Shown: positions 7,958 to 16,411, numbered from the stretch's first letter. The stretch: DNA of 39,445 bases from Acidovorax facilis (GCF_023913775.1 NZ_JAMXAX010000041.1:1-39445); one strand, 5' to 3'. Notes: generated by a model not told the origin, from the letters alone. Translations and numbers: made by a program.

Positions 7958-9187
7958 TCAGCCTGCCGGGAAGGCGTGCTCCAGGGCCTGCTGCAGATCG
8001 CGCCGCAGGTCTTCCACCGCCTCCAGCCCGATCGAAAACCGCACCAGCGTGCCCGGCTTCAAGTGCGCGGGCGGGCGGCTGCGCATGCTGGCGATGTTGT
8101 AGGGCACCACCAGGCTCATGGGGCCGCCCCAGCTGTAGCCCAGCTTGAACAGCCGCAGGCCGTCGCAGAACGCATCCACCTGCTTCTGGGTGTAGCGGGC
8201 ATCAATCATCACGCTGAACAGGCCCGCTGCCTGCCCCGCCCCGACCTGCCGTGCGCCACACAGTGCCTTCCAGTGTGCGTGGCCGGGCGCGCCTTCCAGC
8301 GCGGGGTGCAGCACCTGCACGATGGCGGGCTGCTGCTGCAGCCACCGCGCCAGAGTGCGGGCCGCTTCGTCATGGGCGCGGTAGCGCAGGCCGATGCTGG
8401 GCAGCGCGCGCAGCACGAACTCCGCGTCGTTGGCCCCCACCCCCAAGCCCAGCCGCATGTGGGTGAGCTTGATCTTCATGTGCAGGCCCGGGTCCCGTGT
8501 CATGACGCTGCCCATCAACACATCGCCGCCGCCACTGGGGTACTTGGTGAGCGCGTGGGCCGAAACATCCACTCCCAGGCTGCCATCACCCGTGAGGTCA
8601 AACGGCGCAAACGCGAGACCCGCGCCCCAGGTGTTGTCCAGCGCCGTGGTCACGCCGTGTGCGCGGCAGATGCGCACCTGCTCGCACAGGTCGGGAAACT
8701 CCATGCTGACCGAGCCCGGAGCCTCCAGCCACACCAGCCGGGTTGCAGGGGTGATGCGGGCGGCCAGATCGGCTGGGTCGAGCGGATCGTAAAACCCATG
8801 GGTGATGCCAAAACGCGCCAGTTCACCATTGGCAAGGTCTTTGCCAGGGCCGTAGGCGTTGTCCGGGATCAGCACTTCGTCGCCGGGCTGAAGCAGGGCC
8901 AAGGCCACGTTGGCAATGGCGGCAAGGCCGCTGGGAACCAGCACGCACTGCAGGCCGCCCTCCAGCGCACACAGGCGCTCTTCCAGGATGAACGTGGTGG
9001 GCGTGCCGTGCAGCCCATAGGTGTAGCCGCTTTTGTCCTTCCATTCGCGCGAGCGCATGGCCGCGACGTTGGGAAAGATGACGGTGGAGGCCTTGTACAC
9101 CCCCGGCTGGGGCGCTACGAAACCAGCAGGAGGAACGTAGTCATGGTGGACGATGCGGGTGGCGAGGTCGGTGTCGTGCTCTTTCAT
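7958..9187 (-). CDS. metC: Cystathionine beta-lyase (Cys/Met metabolism PLP enzyme)
   Basis: A 409-residue fold-type I PLP enzyme. It has the family landmarks YTYGLHGTPT (56-65), the SGLAAI turn (86-91), DNTWGAG (184-190) and the Schiff-base lysine in SAHALTKYPSGG (Lys215). It most resembles MetC-type lyases that cleave cystathionine to homocysteine, pyruvate and ammonia, but cystathionine gamma-synthases/lyases share the fold. Two starts are possible, 9196 and 9187. I choose 9187 because TACCAT lies seven bases before it, matching the leaderless pattern at rlmB and sulP. No ribosome-binding site precedes either start. Confidence 0.85.
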   Translation of the reverse strand: MKEHDTDLATRIVHHDYVPPAGFVAPQPGVYKASTVIFPNVAAMRSREWKDKSGYTYGLHGTPTTFILEERLCALEGGLQCVLVPSGLAAIANVALALLQPGDEVLIPDNAYGPGKDLANGELARFGITHGFYDPLDPADLAARITPATRLVWLEAPGSVSMEFPDLCEQVRICRAHGVTTALDNTWGAGLAFAPFDLTGDGSLGVDVSAHALTKYPSGGGDVLMGSVMTRDPGLHMKIKLTHMRLGLGVGANDAEFVLRALPSIGLRYRAHDEAARTLARWLQQQPAIVQVLHPALEGAPGHAHWKALCGARQVGAGQAAGLFSVMIDARYTQKQVDAFCDGLRLFKLGYSWGGPMSLVVPYNIASMRSRPPAHLKPGTLVRFSIGLEAVEDLRRDLQQALEHAFPAG

Positions 9188-9282
9188 GCCGACCATGGTA
9201 GCGCGCCGCCAGGGCGTGAACCCGGGCGGCGCGTGGTGTGAAGCGCTGTTTGCGGCGCCGGGGCTGATGCCAGCCCGCGCGC

Positions 9283-9774
9283 TTAGCTCGCGCTGACCAC
9301 CAGCTGATTGTTCACAGAACTAACGCCATTCACGGCCTTGGCAATGCCTTCGGCGCGCTCACGGGCCACGGCGGAGGGTGCGGGGCCTTTCAGCGTCACA
9401 CGGCCATTCGCTGTATCGACATCAATCTTCACCGCGCTCAGGTCGGGGTCCTTGGCGAGGCTGGCGCTGATCTGTGCGGTGATTTCTGCGTCACTCAGAA
9501 AAACCATGCCCTTGTTGGCGGCATCCTTGGCCGAAGATTCTGCATTCGCAGCACCCTGCTCCACCTTCGTCTGAGCGTTCTCCATGGCACTTTCGGCCTT
9601 GGCGCGGGCTTCGGCAGCGGCCTGCTCGGTCTTTTCGACGGCGGAATCCAGGCGCTGGCCCACAGTCGGCTCTTCCTTCTTGCCGCAGGCAGATAGGCCC
9701 AAGGCCAGGGCGCTCACGGCCAGGATGGTTGCGATACGGTGTGCAGGACGCTGGGAAATCTTCAGATTGTTCAT
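9283..9774 (-). CDS. BON-domain lipoprotein
   Basis: A 163-residue envelope protein. The ATG at 9774 follows a strong AAGGAG site. The signal ends in the lipobox LSAC (Cys30), so the protein is lipid-anchored. Residues 35-95 are an Ala/Glu/Lys-rich helix (AVEKTEQAAAEARAKAESAM), probably a coiled coil. Residues ~105-163 are one BON domain (DAEITAQISASLAKDPDLSA... VNGVSSVNNQLVV) of the OsmY/YraP class, which binds phospholipid and supports envelope integrity under stress. The gene is divergent from a SulP transporter, and a large dyad lies in the shared upstream region. Confidence 0.85.
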   Translation of the reverse strand: MNNLKISQRPAHRIATILAVSALALGLSACGKKEEPTVGQRLDSAVEKTEQAAAEARAKAESAMENAQTKVEQGAANAESSAKDAANKGMVFLSDAEITAQISASLAKDPDLSAVKIDVDTANGRVTLKGPAPSAVARERAEGIAKAVNGVSSVNNQLVVSAS

Positions 9775-9820
9775 GCGGAAACTCCTTGCGGTTGAAACAT
9801 GGCGAGACTGTAAACGCAGG

Positions 9821-9857
9821 CAGGTGCGCACTAGGTCGGATGCAGCCTAGGCACCTG
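9821..9857. promoter_or_regulatory. Large dyad in the BON/SulP divergent region
   Basis: CAGGTGC-gca-CTAGG-N10-CCTAG-GCACCTG: two nested inverted repeats totalling 12 paired bases with one 3-nt bulge, 47 bp from the BON start codon and 60 bp from the SulP start codon. It could be a bidirectional operator or a leader hairpin of the BON transcript. Confidence 0.45.
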
Positions 9858-9904
9858 TAGGACGATGCCGCAAATTGCGCAAAGCTGGCCCGATGCCGAG
9901 GCGC

Positions 9905-9910
9905 GACAAT
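9905..9910 (+). promoter_or_regulatory. Putative -10 box giving a leaderless sulP mRNA
   Basis: GACAAT, then exactly six bases, then the ATG of the SulP gene; there is no ribosome-binding site between. The geometry is the same as for rlmB. Confidence 0.35.
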
Positions 9911-9916
9911 GTACCC

Positions 9917-11608
9917 ATGGCTTTTCCCGCTGCGTCACTCACCCGTTGGTTCCCCTTTTTGTCCTGGCCCCGGCCAAACCGCGCCCTGATCAAAGGAGAG
10001 TTCTGGGCGGGCATGACGGTGGGCCTGATGCTGGTGCCGCAGGGGGTCGCCTATGCAGCGCTGGCGGGCATGCCGCTGGTGACGGGTATCTATGCCTCGC
10101 TGATTCCTGCACTGGTGGCGGTGTTGTTCAGCGCATCGACGCGGCTCGGCGTGGGGCCGACAGCGCTTACCAGCCTGCTGATCGGCGCGTCACTCACAGG
10201 CTTGGCCGAGCCGGGCAGCGCGCAATGGGTGGCCATGGCAGCGTGGATCGCTTTGCTGTCGGGCCTGCTGCAGCTGGTCATGGGGATGGCGCGGTTTGGC
10301 TGGCTGCTCAATCTTGTGACGTCCCCCGTATTGAGCGGGTTTACCCAGGCTGCGGCGTTACTGATTTTGGGCTCGCAGCTGGCCGCACTCACCGGGTTAC
10401 GGTCAGACTGGGGGGCGCTGCTGTCAACGCCTTCGACCGGGCTGTTTGACCTCACGGCGGCGGCTTTTGGCCTGGGCAGTCTGGCGCTGCTGATTTTGGC
10501 CCGCCGCTGGCGGCCGAATTTTCCTGCAGCCATTGTGGTGGTGGGCGCGGCCGGCGCCCTGAGCTGGGCACTGGACTATGTGGACGCTGGCGGAGCCGTG
10601 GTGGGCGCGTTGCCCTCGGGCCTGCCGGCTCCGTACTGGCCCGGTGCGCTGCCATGGTCCAGCTTTTCTGCGCTGGTGATGCCGGTGCTGGTCGTCACGC
10701 TGGTGAGTTTTTTGGAGACGGCATCCAGCGCCAAGGTAGAAAGCCAGCGGTCTGGCGAGCGCTGGAATGAAAACCAGGACCTCATCGGCCAGGGCCTGGC
10801 CAAAATCAGCAGTGGGCTGTTTGGCAGCTTTGCAACCAGCGCCTCGTTCTCGCGCTCGGCCATCAACCTGTATGCGGGCGCCAAAAGCGGCTGGGCCACG
10901 CTGTTTGCCATTGCCCTGGTACTCGTGGTGCTGCTATGGCTCACTCCGGCGCTTTACCACGTGCCGCAGTCGGTGCTGGCTGCCGTGGTGGTAACCGCCG
11001 TGACCAGCCTCATCAAGCCCGGCATGCTGCTGCGCCTGTGGCGGGTGTCAAGGGTCGAGGCCGTGATCGGCGGCATCACCTTCGCACTGACACTGGCCAC
11101 GGCCCCGCGCATGTACTGGGGCGTGCTGGTGGGTTTGCTGATGAACCTGAGCCACTTTCTGTACCAGCGGCTGCACCCCCGCATCATTGAAGTGGGCCTG
11201 CACCCGGATGGCAGCCTGCGCGACCGGCACCTGTGGCACCTGCCCGCTCTGGCTCCCCGGCTGCTGGCGCTGCGCATGGATGCCGAGCTGGACTTTGCCT
11301 CGGCCAGCGCCCTGGAGCGGCGCGTTACCGAGCACCTGGCCACCCATCCCGATGTAGTGCACCTGTGCCTGATGGCCCAGCCCATCAACCGGATCGACGT
11401 GACGGGCGTAGAGACCTTCGCGCAGCTGCTGGCCCTGCTGCAATCACGGGGGGGCACATTGCACCTCAGCGGCCTCAAGCTTCCCGTAGAGCAGGTTCTG
11501 CGCCAGGCCGGTTTGCTGGAGCCCGGAACGGGCCTCGCGATGTACCGCACCGACGCCGAAGCACTGGTAGCGCTGCAGCAGCTTCCGCAGCCGGTGGAAC
11601 GGGTGTGA
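9917..11608 (+). CDS. SulP (SLC26) family anion permease with STAS domain
   Basis: A 563-residue inner-membrane transporter. Residues ~12-410 carry the SulP core with 10-14 helices, including the early LMLVPQGVAYAALAGMP signature, FTQAAALLILGSQL and the SGLFGSFATSASFSRSAIN segment. Residues ~440-550 are a C-terminal STAS domain (LRMDAELDFASASALERRV... INRIDVTGVE). Family members move sulfate, bicarbonate, dicarboxylates or other anions, and the substrate cannot be fixed here. The start at 9917 avoids an upstream Arg-rich extension and fits the GACAAT box six bases before it. No sulfur-assimilation genes are next to it, although metC is close by. Confidence 0.9.
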   Translation: MAFPAASLTRWFPFLSWPRPNRALIKGEFWAGMTVGLMLVPQGVAYAALAGMPLVTGIYASLIPALVAVLFSASTRLGVGPTALTSLLIGASLTGLAEPGSAQWVAMAAWIALLSGLLQLVMGMARFGWLLNLVTSPVLSGFTQAAALLILGSQLAALTGLRSDWGALLSTPSTGLFDLTAAAFGLGSLALLILARRWRPNFPAAIVVVGAAGALSWALDYVDAGGAVVGALPSGLPAPYWPGALPWSSFSALVMPVLVVTLVSFLETASSAKVESQRSGERWNENQDLIGQGLAKISSGLFGSFATSASFSRSAINLYAGAKSGWATLFAIALVLVVLLWLTPALYHVPQSVLAAVVVTAVTSLIKPGMLLRLWRVSRVEAVIGGITFALTLATAPRMYWGVLVGLLMNLSHFLYQRLHPRIIEVGLHPDGSLRDRHLWHLPALAPRLLALRMDAELDFASASALERRVTEHLATHPDVVHLCLMAQPINRIDVTGVETFAQLLALLQSRGGTLHLSGLKLPVEQVLRQAGLLEPGTGLAMYRTDAEALVALQQLPQPVERV

Positions 11609-11695
11609 TGCAGGAGCCTTCCACCCCCCTTTTCCCAGTACCGCTGCGGGTTTCACCTAGACCTGGGGCGGGGGCCCTTCCCGCTGGCGCACTGG

Positions 11696-11701
11696 TACAC
11701 T
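11696..11701 (+). promoter_or_regulatory. Possible -10 box of the cyclase/ATPase operon
   Basis: TACACT 24 bp upstream of the GTG start of the diguanylate cyclase, in a 117-bp gap. No clear -35 element was found. Confidence 0.3.
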
Positions 11702-11725
11702 GCACAAACTCTTTTTGCTCCATTT

Positions 11726-12499
11726 GTGTCTGACTCTGCGGCCTCTCATCTGGTAGATCTGCGCGACCTTCGCCTGGATACTGCCCACGCGCTGGTGGCT
11801 CAGGCTGGCGGCAGCGAAGCAGCGTTGCACCGCGAGGTGCCCTCGCGCTACCTGCAGGGCCTGATCGACGGACTGTGTGAACTCTCCCTCAAAGACCCGC
11901 TCACCGGTCTGGCCAACCGCCGGCACTTCCGCGCCGTGCTGGAACGCGAAATCGATCGCGTCACCCGCTCGGGAGAGGCAGCATTGCTGCTGATGCTCGA
12001 CATTGACCATTTCAAGAAAGTCAACGACACGCATGGCCATCTGGCTGGCGACATCGTGCTGCAGTCGGTGGCGCGCACGCTCAGCGCCTGCGTGCGCCCC
12101 ATGGACACGCTGGCGCGCTACGGTGGCGAGGAATTCGCCGTGGTGCTCCCCGCATGCCAGGCCGGCTTTGGCAGCGTGGTGGCCGAACGTATCCGGCGTG
12201 CCGTTGCCAACACGCCCATCAAGGTCTCGGGCTCGGTGGAACTCCACGTCACGGTGAGCATTGGCGGCGCCTTTGCCCTGCAGTGGATCCGCTCCACCAC
12301 CTTGCTGTGGACCGACCGTGCCGACCACCAGCTCTACCAGGCCAAGGCGGCAGGCCGCAACCGCGTCAGCATTGAGGAGCAACCCGACAGCACTGTCAGT
12401 GCCGAAGAGAAAAGCCTGTTGTTTGGCCCGCTCTACACCCCCTCGGGTTGGGGCGACCTGCCTCCGGTGGACCCCAACCCAACAGGCAGCGCCTACTGA
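11726..12499 (+). CDS. Diguanylate cyclase (GGDEF domain)
   Basis: A 257-residue cytoplasmic protein from a GTG start. Residues ~1-50 have no recognisable sensor domain. Residues ~52-215 are a complete GGDEF domain: DPLTGLANRR (57-66), the metal-binding DIDHFKKVND (92-101) and active site GGEEF (133-137). An inhibitory I-site RPMD (124-127) is placed five residues before GGEEF, so the enzyme should be active and product-inhibited. It makes c-di-GMP from two GTP. The stop is 10 bp before the next gene, so it is cotranscribed with a MinD/FlhG-like ATPase. With so little sensory sequence, that ATPase is a candidate partner controlling its location or activity. Confidence 0.9.
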   Translation: MSDSAASHLVDLRDLRLDTAHALVAQAGGSEAALHREVPSRYLQGLIDGLCELSLKDPLTGLANRRHFRAVLEREIDRVTRSGEAALLLMLDIDHFKKVNDTHGHLAGDIVLQSVARTLSACVRPMDTLARYGGEEFAVVLPACQAGFGSVVAERIRRAVANTPIKVSGSVELHVTVSIGGAFALQWIRSTTLLWTDRADHQLYQAKAAGRNRVSIEEQPDSTVSAEEKSLLFGPLYTPSGWGDLPPVDPNPTGSAY

Positions 12500-12509
12500 A
12501 AGTTAGAAG

Positions 12510-13364
12510 ATGAGCGACGCGCTGTCCCCTCCCCCACCCACATCGCCAGCGGCTCCTGCTGGCGCCGCCTCACACTCGCACTCTGCAACGGGTGCCCGCA
12601 TCATTGCCATCACCAGCGGCAAAGGCGGGGTTGGCAAGACCTTTGTGTCGGCCAACCTGGCTGCGGCCCTCACCCGCCGTGGCCAGCGCGTGCTGGTGCT
12701 CGACGCCGACCTGGGCCTGGCCAACCTGGATGTGGTGCTGAATCTGCACCCCAAGATCACCCTGCACGACGTCTTCACCGGCAAGGCCACGCTCGAAGAG
12801 GCCGTGATCCAGGCCCCGGGTGGCTTCAACGTGCTGCTGGCAGGCTCGGGCATGGTCGAGTATTCGCGCCTCACGCCCGAGGTGCGCAATCAATTCCTGA
12901 GCGTGATCCAGGCGCTCACGCCCCAGTACGACGTGGTGCTGCTGGACACCGGCGCCGGCATTTCCGACGTGGTGCTGTTTTCCATTTCGCTGGCGTCCGA
13001 GGTGCTCATCGTGGCCACGCCCGAACCCACCTCGCTGACCGACGCCTACGCCGCCATCAAGGTGCTGGCCATGCAGCAAAAGCGCCAGCATGTGCGCATG
13101 GTCATCAACCAGGCCGCGCGTCCAGGCGACGGCCGCGCCATCACCAGCCAGCTGCAGCAGGTGCTGGACCGCTTTGTCACCACTGAATCCGGTCGCCCGA
13201 TGCGCTTGATCCACATGGGCGACATCCCGGCCGATCCCTCGGTACGCGATGCGGTCATGCGCCGCCAGTTGTTGCTGCTGCAAACCCCGGGCTGCCCTGC
13301 GGCCCTGGCGATTGCCCAATTGGCCAACAAGATCGAAACCACGCTGCTGACCCCGGCCGCCTGA
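12510..13364 (+). CDS. MinD/ParA-family ATPase, FlhG (FleN)-like
   Basis: A 284-residue deviant-Walker ATPase. A disordered Pro/Ala/Ser N-terminus (1-28) precedes the Walker A motif GKGGVGKT (37-44), then DADLGLANLD and DTGAGISD, the set typical of FlhG/FleN-type proteins that control flagellar number and polar placement. Length and N-terminal tail fit FlhG better than cell-division MinD, and no minC or minE is present. No flagellar genes occur in the window, so this is an orphan FlhG-like copy in an operon with a diguanylate cyclase. FleN-type ATPases are known to interact with c-di-GMP-responsive FleQ-type regulators, which makes the pairing meaningful but unproven here. Confidence 0.85.
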   Translation: MSDALSPPPPTSPAAPAGAASHSHSATGARIIAITSGKGGVGKTFVSANLAAALTRRGQRVLVLDADLGLANLDVVLNLHPKITLHDVFTGKATLEEAVIQAPGGFNVLLAGSGMVEYSRLTPEVRNQFLSVIQALTPQYDVVLLDTGAGISDVVLFSISLASEVLIVATPEPTSLTDAYAAIKVLAMQQKRQHVRMVINQAARPGDGRAITSQLQQVLDRFVTTESGRPMRLIHMGDIPADPSVRDAVMRRQLLLLQTPGCPAALAIAQLANKIETTLLTPAA

Positions 13365-13479
13365 GACGCCCGCAGGCGCCACAGCCCGGCAGCAGCGCGG
13401 TGCCCTCCCCCCGCTGGCCTCAGCGAGTTGCCTTGACCGAAGTGAAAGCGCGCCCCTCGCTGCGCTCATTTGATTTGCC

Positions 13480-14256
13480 GTGAACCCCATCGACACCGTC
13501 CTGAACATCTCCTGCTACAAGTTCGTGCCTTTGCCCGATGCGGCGGCCCTTCGCGAGCTGCTGCATGCGCGCGCCACGGCGGCGGGACTCAAGGGCACCA
13601 TCCTGCTGGCCGAGGAAGGCATCAACTTCTTTCTGGCGGGCGCGGCCGAGGCCGTGCGCGGGTTTGTCGATGCACTGCGCGCCGATGCCCGTTTTGCCGA
13701 TCTGGAGCCCAAGGAAAGCTGGTCGGCCACGGTGCCGTTTCGCAAGATGCTGGTCAAGGTCAAGCGCGAGATCATCCGCATGGACCACCCCACCATCCGC
13801 CCCGCCCAGGGCCGCGCGCCCTCGGTGGACCCGGCCACCCTGCGACGCTGGCTGGCGCAGGGCCATGACGATGAGGGGCGCGAAGTGGTCACACTGGACA
13901 CCCGCAACGCCTTCGAGGTGGACGCTGGCACCTTCGACAACGCCATCGACTGGCGCATCGACAAGTTCACCGAATTCCCGCCAGCCCTGCGCGCGCACAA
14001 GACCGAGCTGCAGGACAAGACCGTGGTGAGCTTCTGCACCGGAGGCATCCGGTGCGAGAAGGCCGCGATCCTGATGCGCGAAGAAGGCCTCTCGCATGTC
14101 TACCAGCTCGAAGGCGGCATCCTCAAATACTTTGAACTGACCGATGGCGCGCACTACCACGGCGGCTGTTTTGTGTTCGATGAACGCAGGGTGCTGGCGG
14201 CAGACCTGTCTACCGACCCCTTACCCACCGACAGCAAAAACGCTATCAATAAGTGA
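13480..14256 (+). CDS. trhO: tRNA uridine-34 hydroxylase TrhO (rhodanese-family, YceA-like)
   Basis: A 258-residue protein. It has an N-terminal acylphosphatase-like domain (1-95, with [17 protein letters not shown]) and a rhodanese domain (~120-230) with the active-site loop CTGGIRC (Cys186, Cys192). TrhO proteins hydroxylate U34 of tRNAs using oxygen, the first step to mo5U/cmo5U. The start is GTG at 13480, in a weak context. The last codons (TDSKNAINK and the stop) run into the dispersed AT-rich repeat, so the C-terminal tail is repeat-derived and not part of the conserved fold. A 115-bp gap separates it from the FlhG-like gene; cotranscription is possible. Confidence 0.9.
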   Translation: MNPIDTVLNISCYKFVPLPDAAALRELLHARATAAGLKGTILLAEEGINFFLAGAAEAVRGFVDALRADARFADLEPKESWSATVPFRKMLVKVKREIIRMDHPTIRPAQGRAPSVDPATLRRWLAQGHDDEGREVVTLDTRNAFEVDAGTFDNAIDWRIDKFTEFPPALRAHKTELQDKTVVSFCTGGIRCEKAAILMREEGLSHVYQLEGGILKYFELTDGAHYHGGCFVFDERRVLAADLSTDPLPTDSKNAINK

Positions 14257-14296
14257 GCTTATAGCGCTCATCCATCAAGCGCCAGATGCCAATTTG
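14236..14296 (+). repeat. AT-rich dispersed repeat, copy B
   Basis: Degenerate copy beginning AAAAACGCTATCAATAAG and containing ATCAAGCGCCAGATGCCAAT. It provides the last residues and stop codon of trhO and continues into the short convergent gap before the pirin gene. It aligns end to end with copy A with a few indels. Confidence 0.65.
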
Positions 14297-14337
14297 GCTT
14301 GAAATTCCAGGCATTCAAAGCCAACAATCTGGCCAAG

Positions 14338-15222
14338 TCAGGCCTTGAAGCGGCGCTCTGGCAGCGGAATCCACTCCACCTCCCCAGGCACCTGCCCCAT
14401 GGCCTGGGCATCCCAGTCAGCGGCAGCCTGCACGATGCGGTCCTTGCGGCTGGAGACAAAGTTCCACCACATGTGCCGCGGCGCATCCAGCGCGTCGCCA
14501 CCGATCACCATCAACCGCACCGGGGTATCACCTGCAGCAAGGTGTGTGGCCTGCCCGGGCTCCGCCACTGCCAGAAGCTGCGCAGCCACGGTGTCCCCGT
14601 TGAGCTGGACCGGAGCATCCACGGTATAGACCGCCATCTCTGGCACCAGCGCCGGAATCTCCAGCGTGGCACCGGCGGGCAACTGGACATCAAGGTACAG
14701 CGTACGCGAATAGGTGGCGACTGGAGAGGTCTGCCCGAAGGCTTCTCCAATCAGCACCCGTACCATGGCATCTCCCACCTGCACTTGCGGAATGGCAGCG
14801 GCAGGCGTGTGCACAAACGAAGGATCGGCCTCTTCATGGGCCATCGGCAAAGCAGCCCACAGCTGGATGCCATGGTTCACATAGGCCTGGTTTGCGAGAT
14901 TCTGCGGGCGGCGCTCGGAATGCACGATGCCGCGCCCCGCCGTCATCCAGTTGATGGCACCGGGCTCAATCTGCTGCACATAGCCCAGGCTGTCGCGGTG
15001 CATGATGGCGCCGGAGAACAGGTAGGTCACGGTGGCCAGGCCGATGTGGGGGTGAGGCCGCACATCGTGGCCCGCATCGGGCTCCACCGTCACCGGCCCG
15101 AAGTGGTCAAAAAACAGGAAGGGTCCCACCGCCTGGCGCTGCACGGCGGGCAGCAGGCGCCGTACCGTGAAGCCACCACCCAGGTCCTTGGCTTGGCCCG
15201 ACAGACGCAGGGAAGCGTTCAT
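14338..15222 (-). CDS. Pirin family protein
   Basis: A 294-residue bicupin. The N-terminal cupin carries the metal-binding HPHIGLATVTYLF segment with a downstream GRGIVHSERR, characteristic of pirins. The second cupin is more degenerate. Bacterial pirins bind Fe or other metals; some are quercetin dioxygenases and some redox-linked regulators. The substrate is unknown. Its ATG overlaps the stop of an 18-codon upstream ORF that has its own strong AAGGAG site, so translation is probably coupled to it. It is the last gene of a minus-strand cluster (pirin, DoxX, flavodoxin, pirin) divergent from a LysR regulator. Confidence 0.88.
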   Translation of the reverse strand: MNASLRLSGQAKDLGGGFTVRRLLPAVQRQAVGPFLFFDHFGPVTVEPDAGHDVRPHPHIGLATVTYLFSGAIMHRDSLGYVQQIEPGAINWMTAGRGIVHSERRPQNLANQAYVNHGIQLWAALPMAHEEADPSFVHTPAAAIPQVQVGDAMVRVLIGEAFGQTSPVATYSRTLYLDVQLPAGATLEIPALVPEMAVYTVDAPVQLNGDTVAAQLLAVAEPGQATHLAAGDTPVRLMVIGGDALDAPRHMWWNFVSSRKDRIVQAAADWDAQAMGQVPGEVEWIPLPERRFKA

Positions 15223-15275
15223 GACAGCACTCCCATCGCTTCAACGACAGAGACAAGGTCAAAAAGGTGATTCAT
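15219..15275 (-). CDS. 18-codon upstream ORF overlapping the pirin start
   Basis: Encodes MNHLFDLVSVVEAMGVLS. Its ATG at 15275 has AAGGAG seven bases upstream, a better ribosome-binding site than the pirin gene itself has. Its TGA overlaps the pirin ATG as ATGA, the usual geometry of translational coupling. The codons give a normal-looking amphipathic peptide with no obvious attenuation run. It may only raise pirin translation, or it may be a small protein. It lies 56 bp after the flavodoxin stop. Confidence 0.5.
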   Translation of the reverse strand: MNHLFDLVSVVEAMGVLS

Positions 15276-15331
15276 CGGGTGGCTCCTTGAGGGCTGGACA
15301 ACAACGCCGCCAGCCTACCAGCTTCTGCGGT

Positions 15332-15886
15332 TCAGCTGCCCAGCTTGGCAGCCATCTCTGCCACACGCTGGCCAAACTGCTTGCCGGTTTCCAGGTCGCC
15401 AGGGAACATCTCGGCGGCCGAGGCGTCCGATGGCGACTGCGCCATGGCGCCGCTGAAGGAGCCGATCCAGTTCACATCGTTGCGCGTGGCGGCCTTGGAG
15501 TTGGCGGGCATCATGCCGTTGCCCACCCACAGGCCGCCGTGCTGCATGGCCAGGTGGAACATGTAGTCCAGCGTGATCTGCTTGTCGCCATTGGTGCTGG
15601 CGCTGTTGGTAAAGCCTGCGAACAGCTTGTCCTTCCAGGCCTGGCTGAACCAGGGCTTGGACGAGGCGTCGGCAAACTTCTTGAACTGCCAGCTGGGGCC
15701 GGCCATGTAAGTGGGCGAGCCAAAGATGATGGCGCTGGCAGCGGCCAGCGTTTCCCAGCCGCCTTCGGGCAGGTTGCCCTCGGCATCGATGGCGATCAAC
15801 TGAGCGCCAGCGCCTTCTGCCACGGCCTGCGCCAGGCGCTGTGTGTGACCGTAACCCGAGTGGTAAACAACTGCGATGTGTGCCAT
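15332..15886 (-). CDS. Flavodoxin-fold NAD(P)H-dependent oxidoreductase (WrbA-like)
   Basis: A 184-residue flavodoxin-like protein. The N-terminal strand and phosphate loop IAVVYHSGYGHTQRLA (4-19) bind FMN phosphate. FGSPTYMAGPSWQFKKF is the second FMN loop seen in NAD(P)H:quinone oxidoreductases of the WrbA group. The expected role is two-electron quinone reduction, avoiding semiquinone radicals. CAGGAG precedes the ATG. It sits between a DoxX gene and a pirin gene in what looks like one LysR-controlled operon, which fits quinone or oxidative-stress defence. WrbA itself is slightly longer, so a gene symbol is withheld. Confidence 0.87.
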   Translation of the reverse strand: MAHIAVVYHSGYGHTQRLAQAVAEGAGAQLIAIDAEGNLPEGGWETLAAASAIIFGSPTYMAGPSWQFKKFADASSKPWFSQAWKDKLFAGFTNSASTNGDKQITLDYMFHLAMQHGGLWVGNGMMPANSKAATRNDVNWIGSFSGAMAQSPSDASAAEMFPGDLETGKQFGQRVAEMAAKLGS

Positions 15887-15997
15887 GAGAAAACTCCTGT
15901 TGAAACGAGGGGGACAAGGAAAGCGAGAACGGCGGAAGAACGGATTGAATGCTGGAAACCACAGCCCTGCGGTCAGCAGGCCTTTTGAGGGGATCGC

Positions 15998-16411
15998 TCA
16001 GCGGCCCGACTGGCGCGCATCCAGGCTCCAGCCGCCTGCGCCAAACGCTGCCAGTGCCAGCAGGCCGCCGGTCACGCCCACGTTCTTGAAGAACATGAGC
16101 TGCTGCATCATTTGCTTGTCAGCGGGCAGGTCCCAGAACGCATGAAAGAAGAAGCTGGCCACCAGCGTGAAGAATGCCAGCGCGAGCGCTGCCAGACGCG
16201 TGCCAAAGCCGAAGATCAGCGCCAGGCTGCCCAGCACCTCGACCGCAGCGGCCACGGCGGCGGCCACGGTGGGCATGGGCAGGCCTACCGACGTGATGTA
16301 ACCGACAGTGCCAGCAAAGCCGGTGAGCTTGCTGATGCCCGCAGGCAGAAACAGGGCGGCCAGCAACAGGCGCGATGCGAGAGCCAGGGGGTTTTGCAGG
16401 GATGTGAACAT
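15998..16411 (-). CDS. DoxX family membrane protein
   Basis: A 137-residue protein with four hydrophobic helices and the DoxX hallmarks: RLLLAALFLPAGISKLTGF at the N-terminus, E58 in the VEVLGSLALIFGFGTRLAALAL stretch and HAFWDLP in the periplasmic loop. DoxX-like proteins are small inner-membrane proteins often paired with pirins and quinone reductases; their biochemical role is still uncertain. CGGAGTT lies upstream of the ATG. It is 47 bp downstream of the second pirin gene and 111 bp upstream of the flavodoxin gene, on the same strand. Confidence 0.87.
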   Translation of the reverse strand: MFTSLQNPLALASRLLLAALFLPAGISKLTGFAGTVGYITSVGLPMPTVAAAVAAAVEVLGSLALIFGFGTRLAALALAFFTLVASFFFHAFWDLPADKQMMQQLMFFKNVGVTGGLLALAAFGAGGWSLDARQSGR

